DNA of 64,000 bases from Limnoperna fortunei (taxonomy: Eukaryota; Mollusca; Bivalvia; Mytilida; Modiolidae). The notes under the pieces are model-generated. The model ran no database searches, was not told where the DNA came from, and saw only the letters and a program-made list of their open reading frames with translations. Position 1 is the first letter of the stretch. Every line of letters begins with the position of its first letter. Below are positions 22,818 to 37,800 of this stretch, in pieces. The position numbers and the translations under genes are program-made. The stretch covers positions 63,446,074 to 63,510,073 of the forward strand of contig OX104113.1 of assembly GCA_944474755.1 (NCBI GenBank), read 5' to 3'.

Positions 22818-25800
22818 TTATATAGTTTTATTATTTTTTGCCTCTTTTAAGCCTTGCCTAGTAAGTGGTTTATTAGTAGTTTCCTTCCGTTCTGGAGAAT
22901 TTCCATTACTAGTGTCCATGTCTTTAACACAAGATTCAACATTTTTTGATTCATTGACCTCCATATTCATTTCACCTTTATTTGCATCTGGAGCATCATT
23001 TTTCTTTTTGTCTTGTTCCTCACTTCCTGAATTAATATTCATCGTTTTGTGTTCTAAAATAATAGTTTTCTTTTCGTCTGACTGATCGCTTTCACCTGTA
23101 TTGTCAATTTTTTCTTTCATTGTAATGACATTTTTCTTTTCATCATGACACTCACTTATTTCCATTTTATTTTCTTCTGGAGATTTATGTTCTGAATTGG
23201 TTTCCATTGTTGTATCTTCTGAATTAAGATTTACATAATTCCTTTCAGTCTTTGTATCAGTGGTTTCTGTTTTATTGTCTGATTCATCCATGGTTTTATC
23301 TTTAATATCTGATTTGATTTCTTTTTTAATTTTTTTATTTTTTATATTATCTTCATTTTCCTCTGAATCTTTCAAAGCAGTGACTTGATCTTCACTTCTG
23401 GATTCCCCTTCAAGTCTGTCTACAAAAAAACAAAACGTTAACAAAAGATACTAAATATGACGTGGGATTCCCCTTCAAGTCTGTCTACAAAAAAACAAAA
23501 CGTTAACAAAAGATACTAAATATGACGTGGGATTCCCCTACAAGTCTGTCTACAAAAAAACAAAACGTTAACAAAAGATACTAAATATGACATGGGATTC
23601 ACCTTCAAGTCTGTCTACAAATAAACGTTAACAAAAGATACTAAATATGACGTGGGATTCCCCTTCAAGTCTGTCTACAAAAAAAAACGTTAACAAAAGA
23701 TACTAAATATGACGTGGGATTCCCTTCAAGTCTGTTCCCCCAGCATTCTGCATCAGTAGAGAAAACAATAACTTAACTGGCAACATAAAAAAAAGCATTA
23801 TATTCAATGTTATGATATAAAATATTAACCTAGTCAGTGGCCCACACAACTGAGGTCAGGGTCAGGTGACACCTGCCAGATTGGAGTACTATTATTCATC
23901 AGCAACATATATACAATATTGTCATTTTCCTTGCAAAGGTACAGAGGAACTGACCTATTCTTAAAACAAACATATTCACTGGACCATGAAATTCAGGTTA
24001 GGTCAGGTCACACATACGAGAGTGTCATTTACTATTAATAAGCAATGTATATACTAAATAATGTCATCTTATTATGCATGGTTACAGAGAAGCTGACCTT
24101 ATCCAAAAACTTTAATGTGGTCAGGTGACACCTACCAGGCTGTCATTTTCTATATATGCCAAATACAGGTATTGTCATCCTACCATGCATTGTTACTGAT
24201 GAATATACTTAATTCAATAACTTTAATGTAGTTACTGGATGGTGAAATTATAGGATAATTAATTGGGCGTTGTGAATATCCAAAATATGATCACGATTAC
24301 CACATAACGCATCTGATTAAACGAGTGCGCTGAACTTGTTCCACGCACGAGTTTAATCTGATGCTTTATGCGGCACGAGTGATCATATTTTGGATATTCA
24401 CGATGCCCAATTGATTATCCTATTTATTATAGAGATCAAAATTGTTTTCGTAATATTTTAATGCTTAATCCTAAATTTTATGAACGGCGGATGAATAGTA
24501 CAAGTATAGTACAAAACCAACTGCAACTTTGGCGTGAAAAAACCAGAGAGTGAAAATAAACGATAATTTTCTCATGTGATTTACCGTGATTTTTGTCACT
24601 CGGAAAATTCGATATTTCATCTCTATCTATATAATAATAAGAGTTCAAGGTCTGGTGACACCTACCAGACTGTCATGTACCTTTCTTCAGTGACCTATAT
24701 ATCTAATATTGTTATCCAACCGTGCATGGTTAATGAGAAACTGACTTAATCTGATAACTTTAATGTAGTTGCTGAACCTTGAAATTGAGTCAAGTCAGGT
24801 GACACCTACCAGACTGTAATGTATCTTTCATCAGCAACCTATTTACCTAAAATTTTCACCCTAACATGCTTGTTACTTAATCAAATAACAATAATTCAGT
24901 CACTGGATCATGAAATGGAGGTCAAGGTAAGGTGACAAGTGACCAACTAACAAGTACTCATCATAAGTATCAACTGGACCAAATTAGATGAACCTATGAC
25001 TTCAGCATACAAAGATATAAAGTAAAAGTACAAGCTGCAGCTGGCACAGAATCTCTGCCAATTATAATTAGAAATTTTATTTTATTTTTTTATTGATTTG
25101 ACGTCAATTTGGTGTTCTGTCTTTAAGTTATTATTATACCCCACAGTGGGGGGTATATAGTGATGGGGTTGTCCGTCTCTTCGTCTGTCAGTTACACTTT
25201 CTCTAATATGCAACTCCACCTTCACCACTGAATGGAACTTGATGAAACTGTCACAGAATCTTTGTCACATAGTCCCATTGTGCACCTGATATTTTACATT
25301 TTGATCGGAATGATATTTGGGGTTTCCCATAGCAAAACATTGATTTTGTCATTCACATAATGGGGTACTCATCTCTTATCCACAACTCCACCCAACACCA
25401 CTGAATGGAATTTGATGAACCTTTCACAGAATCTTTGTCACATAGTCCAATTGTGCACCTGATATTTTACATTTTGTTTATCATTGACATAAGGGTGTAC
25501 CATCTCTTATCCGCAACTCCTCCTACAGCACTGAATGTAATTTGATAAACATTTCAGATTCTTTGTCACATAGTCCCATTGTGCACCTGATATTTTACAT
25601 TTTGATCTGATTAATATTTGAGATGTTTTGAAAACTGGGAAATGGGGGTATCAATTAGTGAGCATTGCTGACAGTTTTTCTAGTTTGAATTATGATGGAT
25701 GTGTTTGATTCATCTCCCTTTATATATTACCATTGTCAATATCAACAGGAAAGTAATGCTGCATCAATTCCTCATAGATATCCACATCTTTTTGTAAAAA

Positions 25801-28800
25801 TAGGCAGAATATCACTCTTTGAACCTAGAACAAAAATTTAATTTAATGCATATATATAACCAGAAGCATGTAACCACTCATTTGGATTATTTAATTTTTT
25901 AATACTTAAACCTTTATATCAGTGTACTTTAATACACATGAAATAAATTGATTGATTGATGTTTAATGACCATGTTGATATATATTTCAGCAACATTTAA
26001 GTCGAGAAACAACCAATAAATAATTAGTTTATAGGCATTTCTTAACAATGAGCAGGAGATTTTGATTGCATAAACAAAAAAGAAGAAAAACAAATAATGC
26101 TGAAAAATCTATAACGTGCAGATGACCAACTGCACAGCATGTGTATAGTGCATGGTCCATAGCATTGTTTTCATGAGCAAAGGGAAAACATGGGATTGGC
26201 AATGAGAAATTATGGTATTTAGCATTTCGTATATCAACCAATGAATAAGGTAATTAAAAATGAAATTTTTTTTGTATGAATGAACAAAGATGTGATGAAA
26301 TGAGAAAGTATGTAGTAAAATTAGCCATGGGTTACCGATAGTGATGCCACTATTGCTTTTTTATTATAAATAAAAATAATGAGCTTTAACTACTTGTACA
26401 TTGTATTTAAATTTACAGGCAACAGTCATGTTAGAATACTTAGGTTACCTCTTTTGAAGTTTCTTCATCTTCGAGCCAATCTCTGACAGTTTCTATAGCT
26501 ACAGGAGCAGCCTTTTCATTGGCATATCCTGTAAATATAATATTTATTACATTTTGTACAGCAATATGGTTTTGGTTGTTTCCCGCATTTTTTTCAAAAT
26601 TTATGGTAAGACATACAATATCTTAATATGCCCATCATATTTTCCTTTTTTCAATCCTATAAATAATCTCCCACCCCCACACAAATTATGCACAAACAAT
26701 AGTTTTAACAACTATGTTCTGAAAAGTAATAAACATGTTTCTTATACAGATGGCAGCACATTACTTCACACAATATAAACTGTTATGCAAACTATTTGTC
26801 CATAACCAATAAACTCATGATTGTATAATTCATTCAACAGCAGATAACAAATATTAAAATACATGTACTATTATAGACAAATAATGATGGCTTTTTTAGA
26901 ATATAAATTTAAAAAACAAATTCAAATCATTTTTATTTAAATACAAAAAATAACTGAATCAATTATGCACATCTGAAAATAATCATGTCAATATAGATAA
27001 CTCAACTGCATCAGGTAATAGTTATCAATTTCTTGCAGTTACATTTATTTTTTTGTAAAATGCCAATTTCAGTTTGAGATGACAGAGTACAGATAAGCTT
27101 ACGCACATCCAACAGTATTACTTGCATCATAGAATCAAAACACTCGAAAGAAGAAAGTTGTTATGGTAACGTAACGGTCTTGATTCAGGCATCTGATTGG
27201 ATGTCAGATATTATTGGAGAGTCTATAGGATATTGAGATGTGAAAGTTGTTGGTTTTCTGAAGAAATAGGTACTTTCATGTGCATTTGACAAAGCCTGCA
27301 TGGTCTTTCACTTGTGAAAAAAACATAAAATTTCTATCATTAGTGGAAGATTATCCGGTCTTTCCCAAAGAAGTATGCAAGAACCTAATAATCTCCTAGT
27401 CATCATCGGCAATCTGAATGAGGTCATTTTATTTGTTAACTGTTTATGTACATTTACTAGCTAGTATACAAAATTTTTTTTAAAATCACTGTAAAATCAG
27501 TGAGCAAAAATACTCCACAGCACAAAGAAATATCAATATTGCCATTTTTATTGTATTAGTTGGAATTTCCTGTATGTTTTAGAACATATGCATAAAAATC
27601 TTGACAATCTTGAAAATCAACATAAAAATCTTGACAATCTTACAAATCAAATATTAATTTTACTTACCATATATACCTGTTGATATGCAAGGAAAAGCCT
27701 GTAAGAATAAAATGAAAAAATTCCTAGATAACTGCATCATAAATCAACAAACATTTCTTACACAAACATCTAAATTATATTCAACATGTATTACTGTGAG
27801 CTAATGCTCCCTAATGATACACCTGCTCTTTAACTATATACAAAAGGTTACAAATGGTTGAATATTGACTGTGAGTAAAAAGGAGGAAGAAGTCGGAGAT
27901 ATCTTAAAAATGAATCCTAAATATAAGGCATATCATACAAAGGTACTGGCAAAATATTTGTATTGTATCGATTACCTTTGTTGAGAAAAATTGTTATGGA
28001 CTAACTTATTAACAAACACACACTAAAAACAGTATACCCCCATCCCATAATCTGTCGTGCTTACTAGTAATCAAGGTAGACAAAAAGATGATGAACATTT
28101 TATGCTAACGACACCTGACCATTTAAAAGAGGTTTAGTTTGGTTATACTTGGATAGAGTTGTTTCCAAAAAAATCTTCTATATGCTCAAAAATACAAATA
28201 AAAAAGTTTACCAAAAATATATTTATATTTTTCTGTTTCTTATTCCAATCTTCTACAACGATTAACAACTTTTTAAACACAAAATGAGACCCAAAATAAA
28301 TATAAAACAGACAGAATAACATTGAAAAGATTTTTAAAACAATAAAAGGATGTCTTGAATTTAAGACTTATTTAGGATCTACATTTAGGTCAGGATCTGT
28401 CCAATCAGAATGAATTCCCTATTTTCGGAATACAAGAGTTACTTCCCATTTGCAAGAGTTATCTTTCATAACAGCAGGTATCTAGTATTGAACAGATAGG
28501 GAAAAATCCCGTTTTTATTTTTTTTTAAATAATGTCTGTGGACTGACTCTTCCAGTACAACTAAAAAAACTGCAGAATTAGTTTGCATATCATAATAAAT
28601 TTTACCGGATGCCTTGCTATATGTGAATAAAAAAATATTGCAGAAAAACAACTTTTTACCCACAGTAGGTATTATAAAGTACCTGCTCTAAAGAACAGAT
28701 AACTCTGCAAATGGGAGATAAATCTTGTTTACCGCAAGTAGGGAATTGATGTACCTATTTGTTTCAGAGAAAAATTGTTTTAATTTTATTTCAGCCAATT

Positions 28801-31800
28801 GCAATCATAAAAAATGATGAAATTTTTGTAATACACAAGATTTTATGTCAATATTTCTTTTTATATTGTTATGAACATTATAAATTTATTTATCATTCAT
28901 TTTAAATTCCACTCCTAAGCAATTTTATACATTTCTGAAAATAGTCACGATTTCAACCTTAATCTCAGTTCGATTGGCAAAACATTTACAAGAGTAATGT
29001 GTTATCTCAACTTCATGCAAAGGTATAAGTTTTTATCAGGACTGGTGGTGCTTCTACTAGTACATAAAATATCGAGAACAATAAGAATGTAACATGCGCT
29101 CCTTAAAAAGTGGTCTTTACTAGTAAGACTTCTGAAGTAGAGAAACTTCCATTATAAATCTTTATATTTCCTGGCTTCACCATTTATCTATATCCCTTTT
29201 TATTATTACAAGTGGTTCAAAAAATCAATCTTTTATGCCATCTGTATATTTAAAATAAGTTTTCTTTCAGAATACATTTTGTGTCCAAGTGACTTGAATA
29301 TGTAATGATAGAATCACAATACACTGTTTGTATCATTTTATTTCACAATAGTTAGTTTTAGTGTCTTAAATGTTGAATATAAGGCAATCCTTTTTTTTCA
29401 GTGGCTTTCTCACAAGTATAACCGTGAAAAAGCCACTACCAAATATCAATTGTCTTACATTTGTTTACATTATTTGCAATTTATAGCAAACATTATATAT
29501 GAAATCCATTAAAAACTGGTAAAAATGCTGAATTAATTCTGTCAAAATAGCAAATGTCCAAGTGATCTGGCAAAAACATGGTACTACAGTGTCTTTTTTG
29601 TTTGTTTTAATGGTGTTTAATGCCACTTTCAGCAATTTTTCAGCTACATGTATGTCATAGCACCCAATTTTTATTAGGACAAGAATCTAGAGTCCCGTTG
29701 AAAACCCAACCTTTGGTAGAAAACTGGCAATCATAGTCAATTAAGATTGGAGTCGAACAAACCCTGTCCATAGTGAGGCTCAAATCTGCAATCTCAGTGT
29801 TGACAGACCAAATGATTAATAGTAGACAAACTACCTTAACCAGTCAGCCACCTAGGTCCCACTATGGTTTCAACCATATTGCATCTTATTTTTTTTATAT
29901 TTTAGATTGTGTTTTATTTTATCTTGTTTTGATCATTTTTAACATTATGCAGACTTTTATTGGGAGATTAGTTGAATGGATTCATCCCCAATTAGTTATG
30001 CATAACCTGTAAAGAACTGCCTGTTATTTTTTGTATAAAGGTCAGTATGATGTGACCAGCATTATCAATCAGAAATCTAACATGGTAACAGCAACATAAA
30101 TTAAGGCAGTTAAGTCATAAAAGTAGACTGCTGCGAGCCAGTGATGTGTTTTTATATAGAAAAATAAATAACAGTTAAATGAACTTGGTTAACAATAAAA
30201 AGACATACCACTGAAACAAGGTTGTTTTCATGCACTAATTTCAAACAATTATCATAAGAACTCTTGAGGCGTTCTTTCTGTTCACCGATAGGACCAACTG
30301 TATGTATTACATCTAAAATTACAAATTCTATTGAATTAGCATACATTTGTATTTTGTACACACGCAAACATTTGTTTAACCGTTTTTTTTCTTGGATGTG
30401 TATTTTGATAGAAAAAAATGTCAAAAAAATATAAGTTATCTCTCTTGTTGTAGACTTTTAGGCTGACACACATCTATCTAATAGTTAATAAGTAATATGA
30501 TATTGCCAGTCTAAAATTTTATCTTCATTTCAAAAGTTATTTCCCTTACAGGTGACAAGCTGGTTTCCTGCCCTAACAGGATCCAGTTGTTTTATTTATT
30601 TTAAGGTTAAAATTTTCCATTTTATATAGATTGTAAGTAACACCTACATGAAAAGTATGCTCCTGAAGCTGAGAATTAAAAGTTGATATGTTAGTTGCAA
30701 TGTTTTTTAAAAAGTAAAGTGTGTCTTTAAGACACAAATGATGCCCACACCTGACCAGCAACAAGACGGGTGTGTAGCAAGAAGCAGAAAATTTAAGAGA
30801 ATTGAATGAAATATAAAATCAAAGTCCTGCACACTTTCATTATGTGTACATACATCCAACTAAATATAAAAAAGGAAGAAGAAGACAGCCAGACAAGACA
30901 GGTAACCCATTTCTGCTATCTGGGCCTGCAAACTGAATGTCCAACTATCTCTAGTTTTAAGGATATTTCACAAATATCAAAATCCTTCGCCCTGAATGCC
31001 CCAATTATGTGTACAAACAGGTTACTCTAAAATTAATTAGAGGATAGTCAGACAAGGTAAGGACCCCTAACTATATGGCCAGCAACATGCAAACGGACTA
31101 TTTCTATGTTTATGATTGATTGGATGTTTGCTTTAAATATCATAAAAATCAAAATTCACACCTTCATTCTGTATACAAGCATTCTGCAAAAATTAAATGT
31201 AGTAACCAAAAACTAGGAAAAGTTATCTCAACAAGATAATCCAGATGGACAGACAAGGGTAAATTAATAATAATTATATATAATTTTATGAATAACTTTA
31301 TGGATGGTACAAAGAATGTAACTGGAAAATGGTCTGTACTAACAATAATAGCTTTTTAATTTTGTAAATGGAAGTACTGATAAGGATTTTAATGTGATTT
31401 TGTTTTTGATACTGACTGCAGGGCTGCATAGAACTTGTCTTTTAAACCTAGGAGCCTTGGTGGCCGAGTGGTTAAGGCAGTTCGTCTACTATTGATCATG
31501 TGGTCTGTCAACATTGAGACTGCTGATTCGATTCTCACTGCAGGCAGGGTGTACTCCACTCCAATCTTAATTGACAAGGACTGCCAGTTTTCCATATGGC
31601 AGGTCAGGGGTTTTCTGGTTACTATGGCTTCCTCCCCAAATTAAAACTGGATGCCATTATATACATGAAAAATTGCTGTGGCGAAAAACACCAAACAACC
31701 AAACCAAACCAACTTTTTAAGCATTCGCTAATGAAATCTTTTTTCTCTTGCATTACAATTTTTGCATATCTGCATTGGTATTGATGTTAGCTAGATTTGC

Positions 31801-34800
31801 CATTTAACCAGGGAATCACATTAACTAAATATATTACCCTTGGTCAATTAAAATTCAATGCTACTTACATTTTGATGGTAATTTATATCCTGCAAATAAA
31901 TACAAAAACTATTAGCAAATGCATGTTATTTGAACTGAAATCAGCATTTTTCATTTAAGATGGGATTTTGATATAAATATTCACTGCCTGTCATTTTTTG
32001 TATAAAGGGTTATGTACTTAACTTGTACTTAATCATTAACCACAGGTGCTGACAGGCAAATTTAACTTTAGTCAGCCAGTCACAAAGTTGCCTGACCTCA
32101 TGTCTGGTATACTTAGTTTAATAAAAGTCTCGTTAAAATTTTGCAGTACCCTTCAAAATTTGTTTGGCAACTTTTTCAATCATTTTCAACTTTTGGGAAT
32201 TCAAATCTGTTATTGTATTGTAAACTGGCTCCAATGGTAGATAAAATCAATGCATCTTTGAAGTAAAGCTATAATGACTGGGTGTATTGTTTTTGTATAA
32301 TTTTTAACACACATATACATTGTACTTCATGCATCAAATGTCAAAATATCACTATCAAAGTTTCATTTCAGATTTGGAATGTGAACAATATGTCATGAAT
32401 TTTCCCTAGATTGCACACACTACAAACAGATTGACAACTAAAGGAATATCCGTGGATTATTGGTTCTATTTCCTTTCAAATCCACACTTCCAAACAGAGT
32501 ACTTTGAAATTAACTCCCATGATGTAAATTTTCAACATGCATATATAAGGAATTCTAAAATTTTTAAATAAACTTTTTTATTATAGCTTTTGTTCCAATA
32601 CAACTTAATATAAAAGACAGTTTTACATTGACAAATATTTGAAAAATAACATACACAATATGAGATAATATTCTGCTAATAAACTATCAATAAGACACAA
32701 CAACAATATCTAATCATTTTTCTCACAAAAGATGAGAAATAATGAATTTTTTTACAACATATAAATAATATGATAACAAACCACCAGTTATCTTTGCCTC
32801 CCCAGTCTTGCAGCCTCTCAAAGTGGCACATTCTTCCACAAGTTTTTTACCTGCAGCTCTGTGTATAGCCCCATCAACTGAATATAATGAGACATCGAAA
32901 ACTCAGTAATCATTCTCATAAACACATGTACTAAAATTGTTTTTGTATGAGGACACATTTTCAGTTCAAAATTAACAAAATATCCTTTTTTAATGATTTA
33001 TTAAAGTTTTAATTTTTTGCTTTATATGTTTAATTATTTCTTAAAAACCTCAGTCATTCTACCAATATTTAAAATAAGTTTGTCAGTATTGGGATGTACA
33101 AATTATCTATAACTTTAATAACAAAGGAAAAATTAGACAAAAACATGAATGAATTGTCCTTAAGTCTGTGAAACAAACCTTGTATGTGCAATCTATTTAT
33201 GAATAATTTGTTTTAGTTGTCACTTAAGTGGGGGTACGGAGCTTCTCTTTAACGTAGATGATAATAAGTGATTCTAAAATATCAACAGAATTAATAAAAG
33301 CAAAATTTCATTTATTTAAGTGATCTTTTAGTTCCACTCCTATTTACATATACTTTCGATATTGCATACAAAAATAAACGGACAAAGAGGAATTTAAGTA
33401 GAATTGTAATTGCCAGACAAACCAATACATGGTACTAGTACACACATTTTTTTAAGATTTTAAATCCTTACCTCCACCAACCCTAAATATATGGAATGAA
33501 AATTATTTTCTTACCTCCCCCACCACCTAACAATGATTCGTTGGCAGCATTAACTATAGCATCGATCTCAAGTGTAGTTATATCGCCTCTCCATAGGGAA
33601 ACTTTCTTATTTAGATCTGGTCTAATTTCTCGTTTTACTCCAAAACCTTTTCCATAATGGTTTTTCTTTACTGAAATAGTTATAAACTTCTATATTCAAT
33701 GTTTTTTTGGTGTGTTAAATATAAATAAAACATTTTTATGAAACCATTATATAAATATATTGTAACATAATACTGCATTTTTCCTTTGATCTTTTTATTG
33801 ATTAATCACACTTAATTTGTGTGTTGTGCAAAATCATTCTTTAACATAAGACGTTTCTTGTTAAACCATGGTTAATGTCACCTAATAAAAATCCATACTC
33901 AACTAGACTGACTGTGTAGCACATGATGGCCTGACAACAATAATGTCACATCCATTTCAAATTCTATTGATTTACTTATGTTACAAAACATATATACCAC
34001 GCCTTTTACCATTTAACGTATTTAAACTACTCAACATAAGCGTCTGTAGTTTAAATATGTTAAATGGTAAAAGATATGGTATATGTAATACTTAAAGAAA
34101 GTAATATTAAATCACGTCCTGAATATAGCTGAAATATTGCTTGCTGGACGTTAAACAACAATCAATCAATCAATCAATCAGTAATATTAAATATAAAAAA
34201 AGAAAATATTTACTCATGTCATCTATAAAGCCACACAAGCCTTAGAATATTAAAGTCAAACATATGTTTGATAGAATGCCATATTAAAACACACAAAAAT
34301 CTCATTCTGTATATAGTACTTTCAATATTATAACAAGCATTACTATGAGCTGATGCTCCTTGATGATACTACACTATATATACATATTTATACAAAACAA
34401 TATATGCTATTGACAGCTGAAAATTGACTACATGTAAGTTGGTAAACATGAATTAGGAGTCAGAGGAGTTTGAAAATAAATCCCACAATACGCATGATCA
34501 TACAAAGTTATTGACAAAATTTCAGTATTGCATCATTTATCATGGCTGAGAAAAATGTGAAAAAAAATTGTTTCGGTTGGACACACACAAAAAAAATCGT
34601 ATACCCCACTCTCCTATGGGGAGAGATGGTATACATATAATAATACTCCCCAATGTATCTTATTTCTGACACATTATAAGATTTGTTACCATCAAAGTAC
34701 ATAACCCTTGCGAATGGAAACAACCTTAGAATTTAAAGCATTTTCAAAATTTCTGGCAACAAATTTAGATAATGACTCTATCAATACATGTAAAAGAATC

Positions 34801-37800
34801 AATGATATTCTTGTCAGAACTGAAGTGATGCTACTGGGCAGGTCCTGTGGTAGACAGGAACTTTTTATATTGAGAAGGGTTAGGGATCACAGATGGTCAT
34901 CAATTTATATGATAAGGAAACCAGAGGCTTTCAACAGCCAGTATCGCTGATCACCTCCTTAGTTTGTTTTTAATCCATATTATTCCCCGCGATAGCAGTC
35001 ATTATCAATTGCAGACTGTCATAAAAAACATGAACTTGGTAGACAATCATTCAATAAATGTTACTGTTTGGTTTAAATTGGTGGTTTCAGATAAGAAGCT
35101 TTTACGACTTTTTACGTAGATTTCTATGTTAAATAAAGTTTTGCAAAGCAGGAATCTTGGATTTTCTATAAAAAAAACAAAAACTTTTTAGAGAACCATT
35201 TAATAATCATTCACATACAGTATGACCTTTAACAGTTTTTTAGCATTTAAACATTTTTCCTATTGTGTCCTATGTCAGTCTAAAATGGTTGGAATTTTGA
35301 ATTTCCGATTGGCATAAAAAAAACTTTATTGTGGATAATCTAGTTTTGTTTCAATTGTTTGACTGGTTTAAACAAAGAACCCTTTGTTTTAACATTTGTT
35401 TATATAGGGTCCTATGTTAAACTGAGTCCTGCAGTGGTGGCCATTATGGATTTTTATAATCAAAATACAGAAATAAACTTTGTTAGGACCATCCAAAAAA
35501 CATTCAACATACACTACAGTGTCAATCAGCAGATTCTGAGAAGAGGGCATGTGAACATTTTTCTAATTTGGTTCCTGCTATGATGGCCATTACGACTTTA
35601 GATTGGCATAAAACACATACCCTATAGAGGAGCACCTACAATGTAATAAATATTGCTGATACATTTTGTGTCCATTGGTTAACCAGTATCGCAGAACATT
35701 TTTCAAGTAATGTCTCATATTCAAGTCTTGCGGTGGCAACCATTTTGGATTTCTCCGGATCCGAATTTTAAAAAATAAATTATTTAAAGAACCATTCAGT
35801 AAATATTGTGATAAAGTTAATAAGTTTCAAGTGGACCAGAAGATTAAAAAGTAAGAATTTACAGACAATGACATTTCCTCTGCAGTCTCAAAAAGATGCA
35901 AAGTGATGAATTAAACAGTATCTTGGTTGTAATGTCTTAAATTCAGAGAAACCATCCTGATATCTTTTAGTGGAATTGCCCTAGAGATTAACAGTTATAT
36001 TGTACCTAAAAGTAATCATGTAGTTCCTTTAAGTACCCCTTAACAACAAAACAGTAACAGTACAAAATCGTTTGATATCCAGCAGCTACAGATCAATTGT
36101 TTGTTTGTTTTAATAGTATTTAACACCACTTTCAGCAATTTTTCAGCTATATCATGGTGTCTAGTTTCTATTGGGGGAGGAAGCCACAGTACCTTGGGAA
36201 AAACACCAACTTTTGGTAGAAAAACTGGCAATCCTGGTCAATTAAGCTTGGAGTGAAGTGGATCCTGCCCACAATCTCAGTGCTGACAGACCACATGGTC
36301 AATAGAAGATGAATTACCTTAACAACCTTGCCACCGAGGACCCCAACATATAGATTGTCATTCCCTAAAAAACTACATACTTTTTACCATGCATGTCTTA
36401 TTTTTTCATATTTACTTTATGCAGAAATGTACCCATGAATAATTTACCATTTCTTCTCTGAAGAAAATGTTTGTTTTTATTGTAATAATCTTCCCAGGTA
36501 AGCACACCATCTAAGGTTTTATATTTATCATCACATTTGTACAGTTTCCTTTTTTCTTCAAGGGTCATATGAAGGTACTTTTCTGAAAAAGAGAAGAATC
36601 AGTTTTCTCTACAAGAAACACCTCATTTACTAAAATTGAAAATTGTGTATAAGCATTCCATTTTGCAATGAGTAAGTGCCCTGACATAATAGAACGTGTT
36701 AAATAACAAAATTATATTTGCATTCTTTTCTAGTGCCAGTCCTACAGTGACTTGAGGGCCAAGATCAAATATGTTTGTTTGTATGATGTTTAACATGACT
36801 TTCAGCAATTTTTCAGCCACATCATGGCGACCAGTTTTTATTGGGGAGGAAGCCGGAGTACACAAAGAAAACCCTTGACCTTTGGTAGGAAAGATCAAAT
36901 ATGCATGTTACAGTGTCTTCTTAAATGTCCTCATCTTAGCATGTGTTTGATGTGTGTAGTCAGTTTTCATGAAATCTTGTCAGAGAATGGTGGACATTCA
37001 GTCCACCAACTATCTCAGAAATACTGGACCGAAGCAGCCTTTGCCACACTAAATTTTTTTTATTGTTGCTTTTGCTGGACCCAAAAGAGTTGTATCATGT
37101 TGCCATAGCTAACCTGTAATTGCACTATATTTAGACATAAACATTTTGGTGAAGTTTAAACAATAATATTCCTTGCAGTTTATTATAGAGATATCATGTT
37201 CATCTGAAGAAAAATGTCCAAAGAATATAAATAAAATAACAATATAGTTAATCCTTTAATATTTTTCCTGTTTAGCACACATCCAAATGCACAAAGCTGT
37301 ACATGTGCTGCAACCAAACAGCTTCATGGAACATCTACAGACAATATCATGACTAGTTATATTTTTTCTTTCATTTTTACCTCATATATTTATCTTAGCT
37401 AATGATTGAAATAAAAAAAAATTGAAAGAACTTTTATCTTCAACAAAATTAAAAGTGATTCTTCATCAAACAGTTACAATATTTCATGAAAGTCTGTTGT
37501 ACTTTACTTTTTTCATATTGATCACTTTCAGTAGTTAGACATATCCAGGAAATAAACAAATGGTGCATAATCAATTTTAAATGCATGAAACATTTGAATA
37601 ATGTTTTGTTTGTTTGAATGATGTTTAATGCCATTTTCAGCAATTTTTTAGCTATATCATGCATGGCAATCCTTGTCAATTAAGATTGGAGTCGAGTACA
37701 CCCTGCCCGCAGTGAGAATTGAACCCGCAACCTCAGTGTTGACGGACCACGTTATTAATAGTAGAGGAACTGCTTTAACCACTTGGCCGCTCAGGCCCCT

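Noticed and set aside
22810..23085. 91-codon plus-strand ORF
   Set aside because: It is antisense to the low-complexity last exon of the MACROD-type gene, whose splice phase and stop are consistent.
29399..29440. Stem-loop AGTGGCTTTCTCAC...GTGAAAAAGCCACT
   Set aside because: It does not fit the histone 3' stem-loop or another known element. A single short hairpin in AT-rich intron is not strong evidence.
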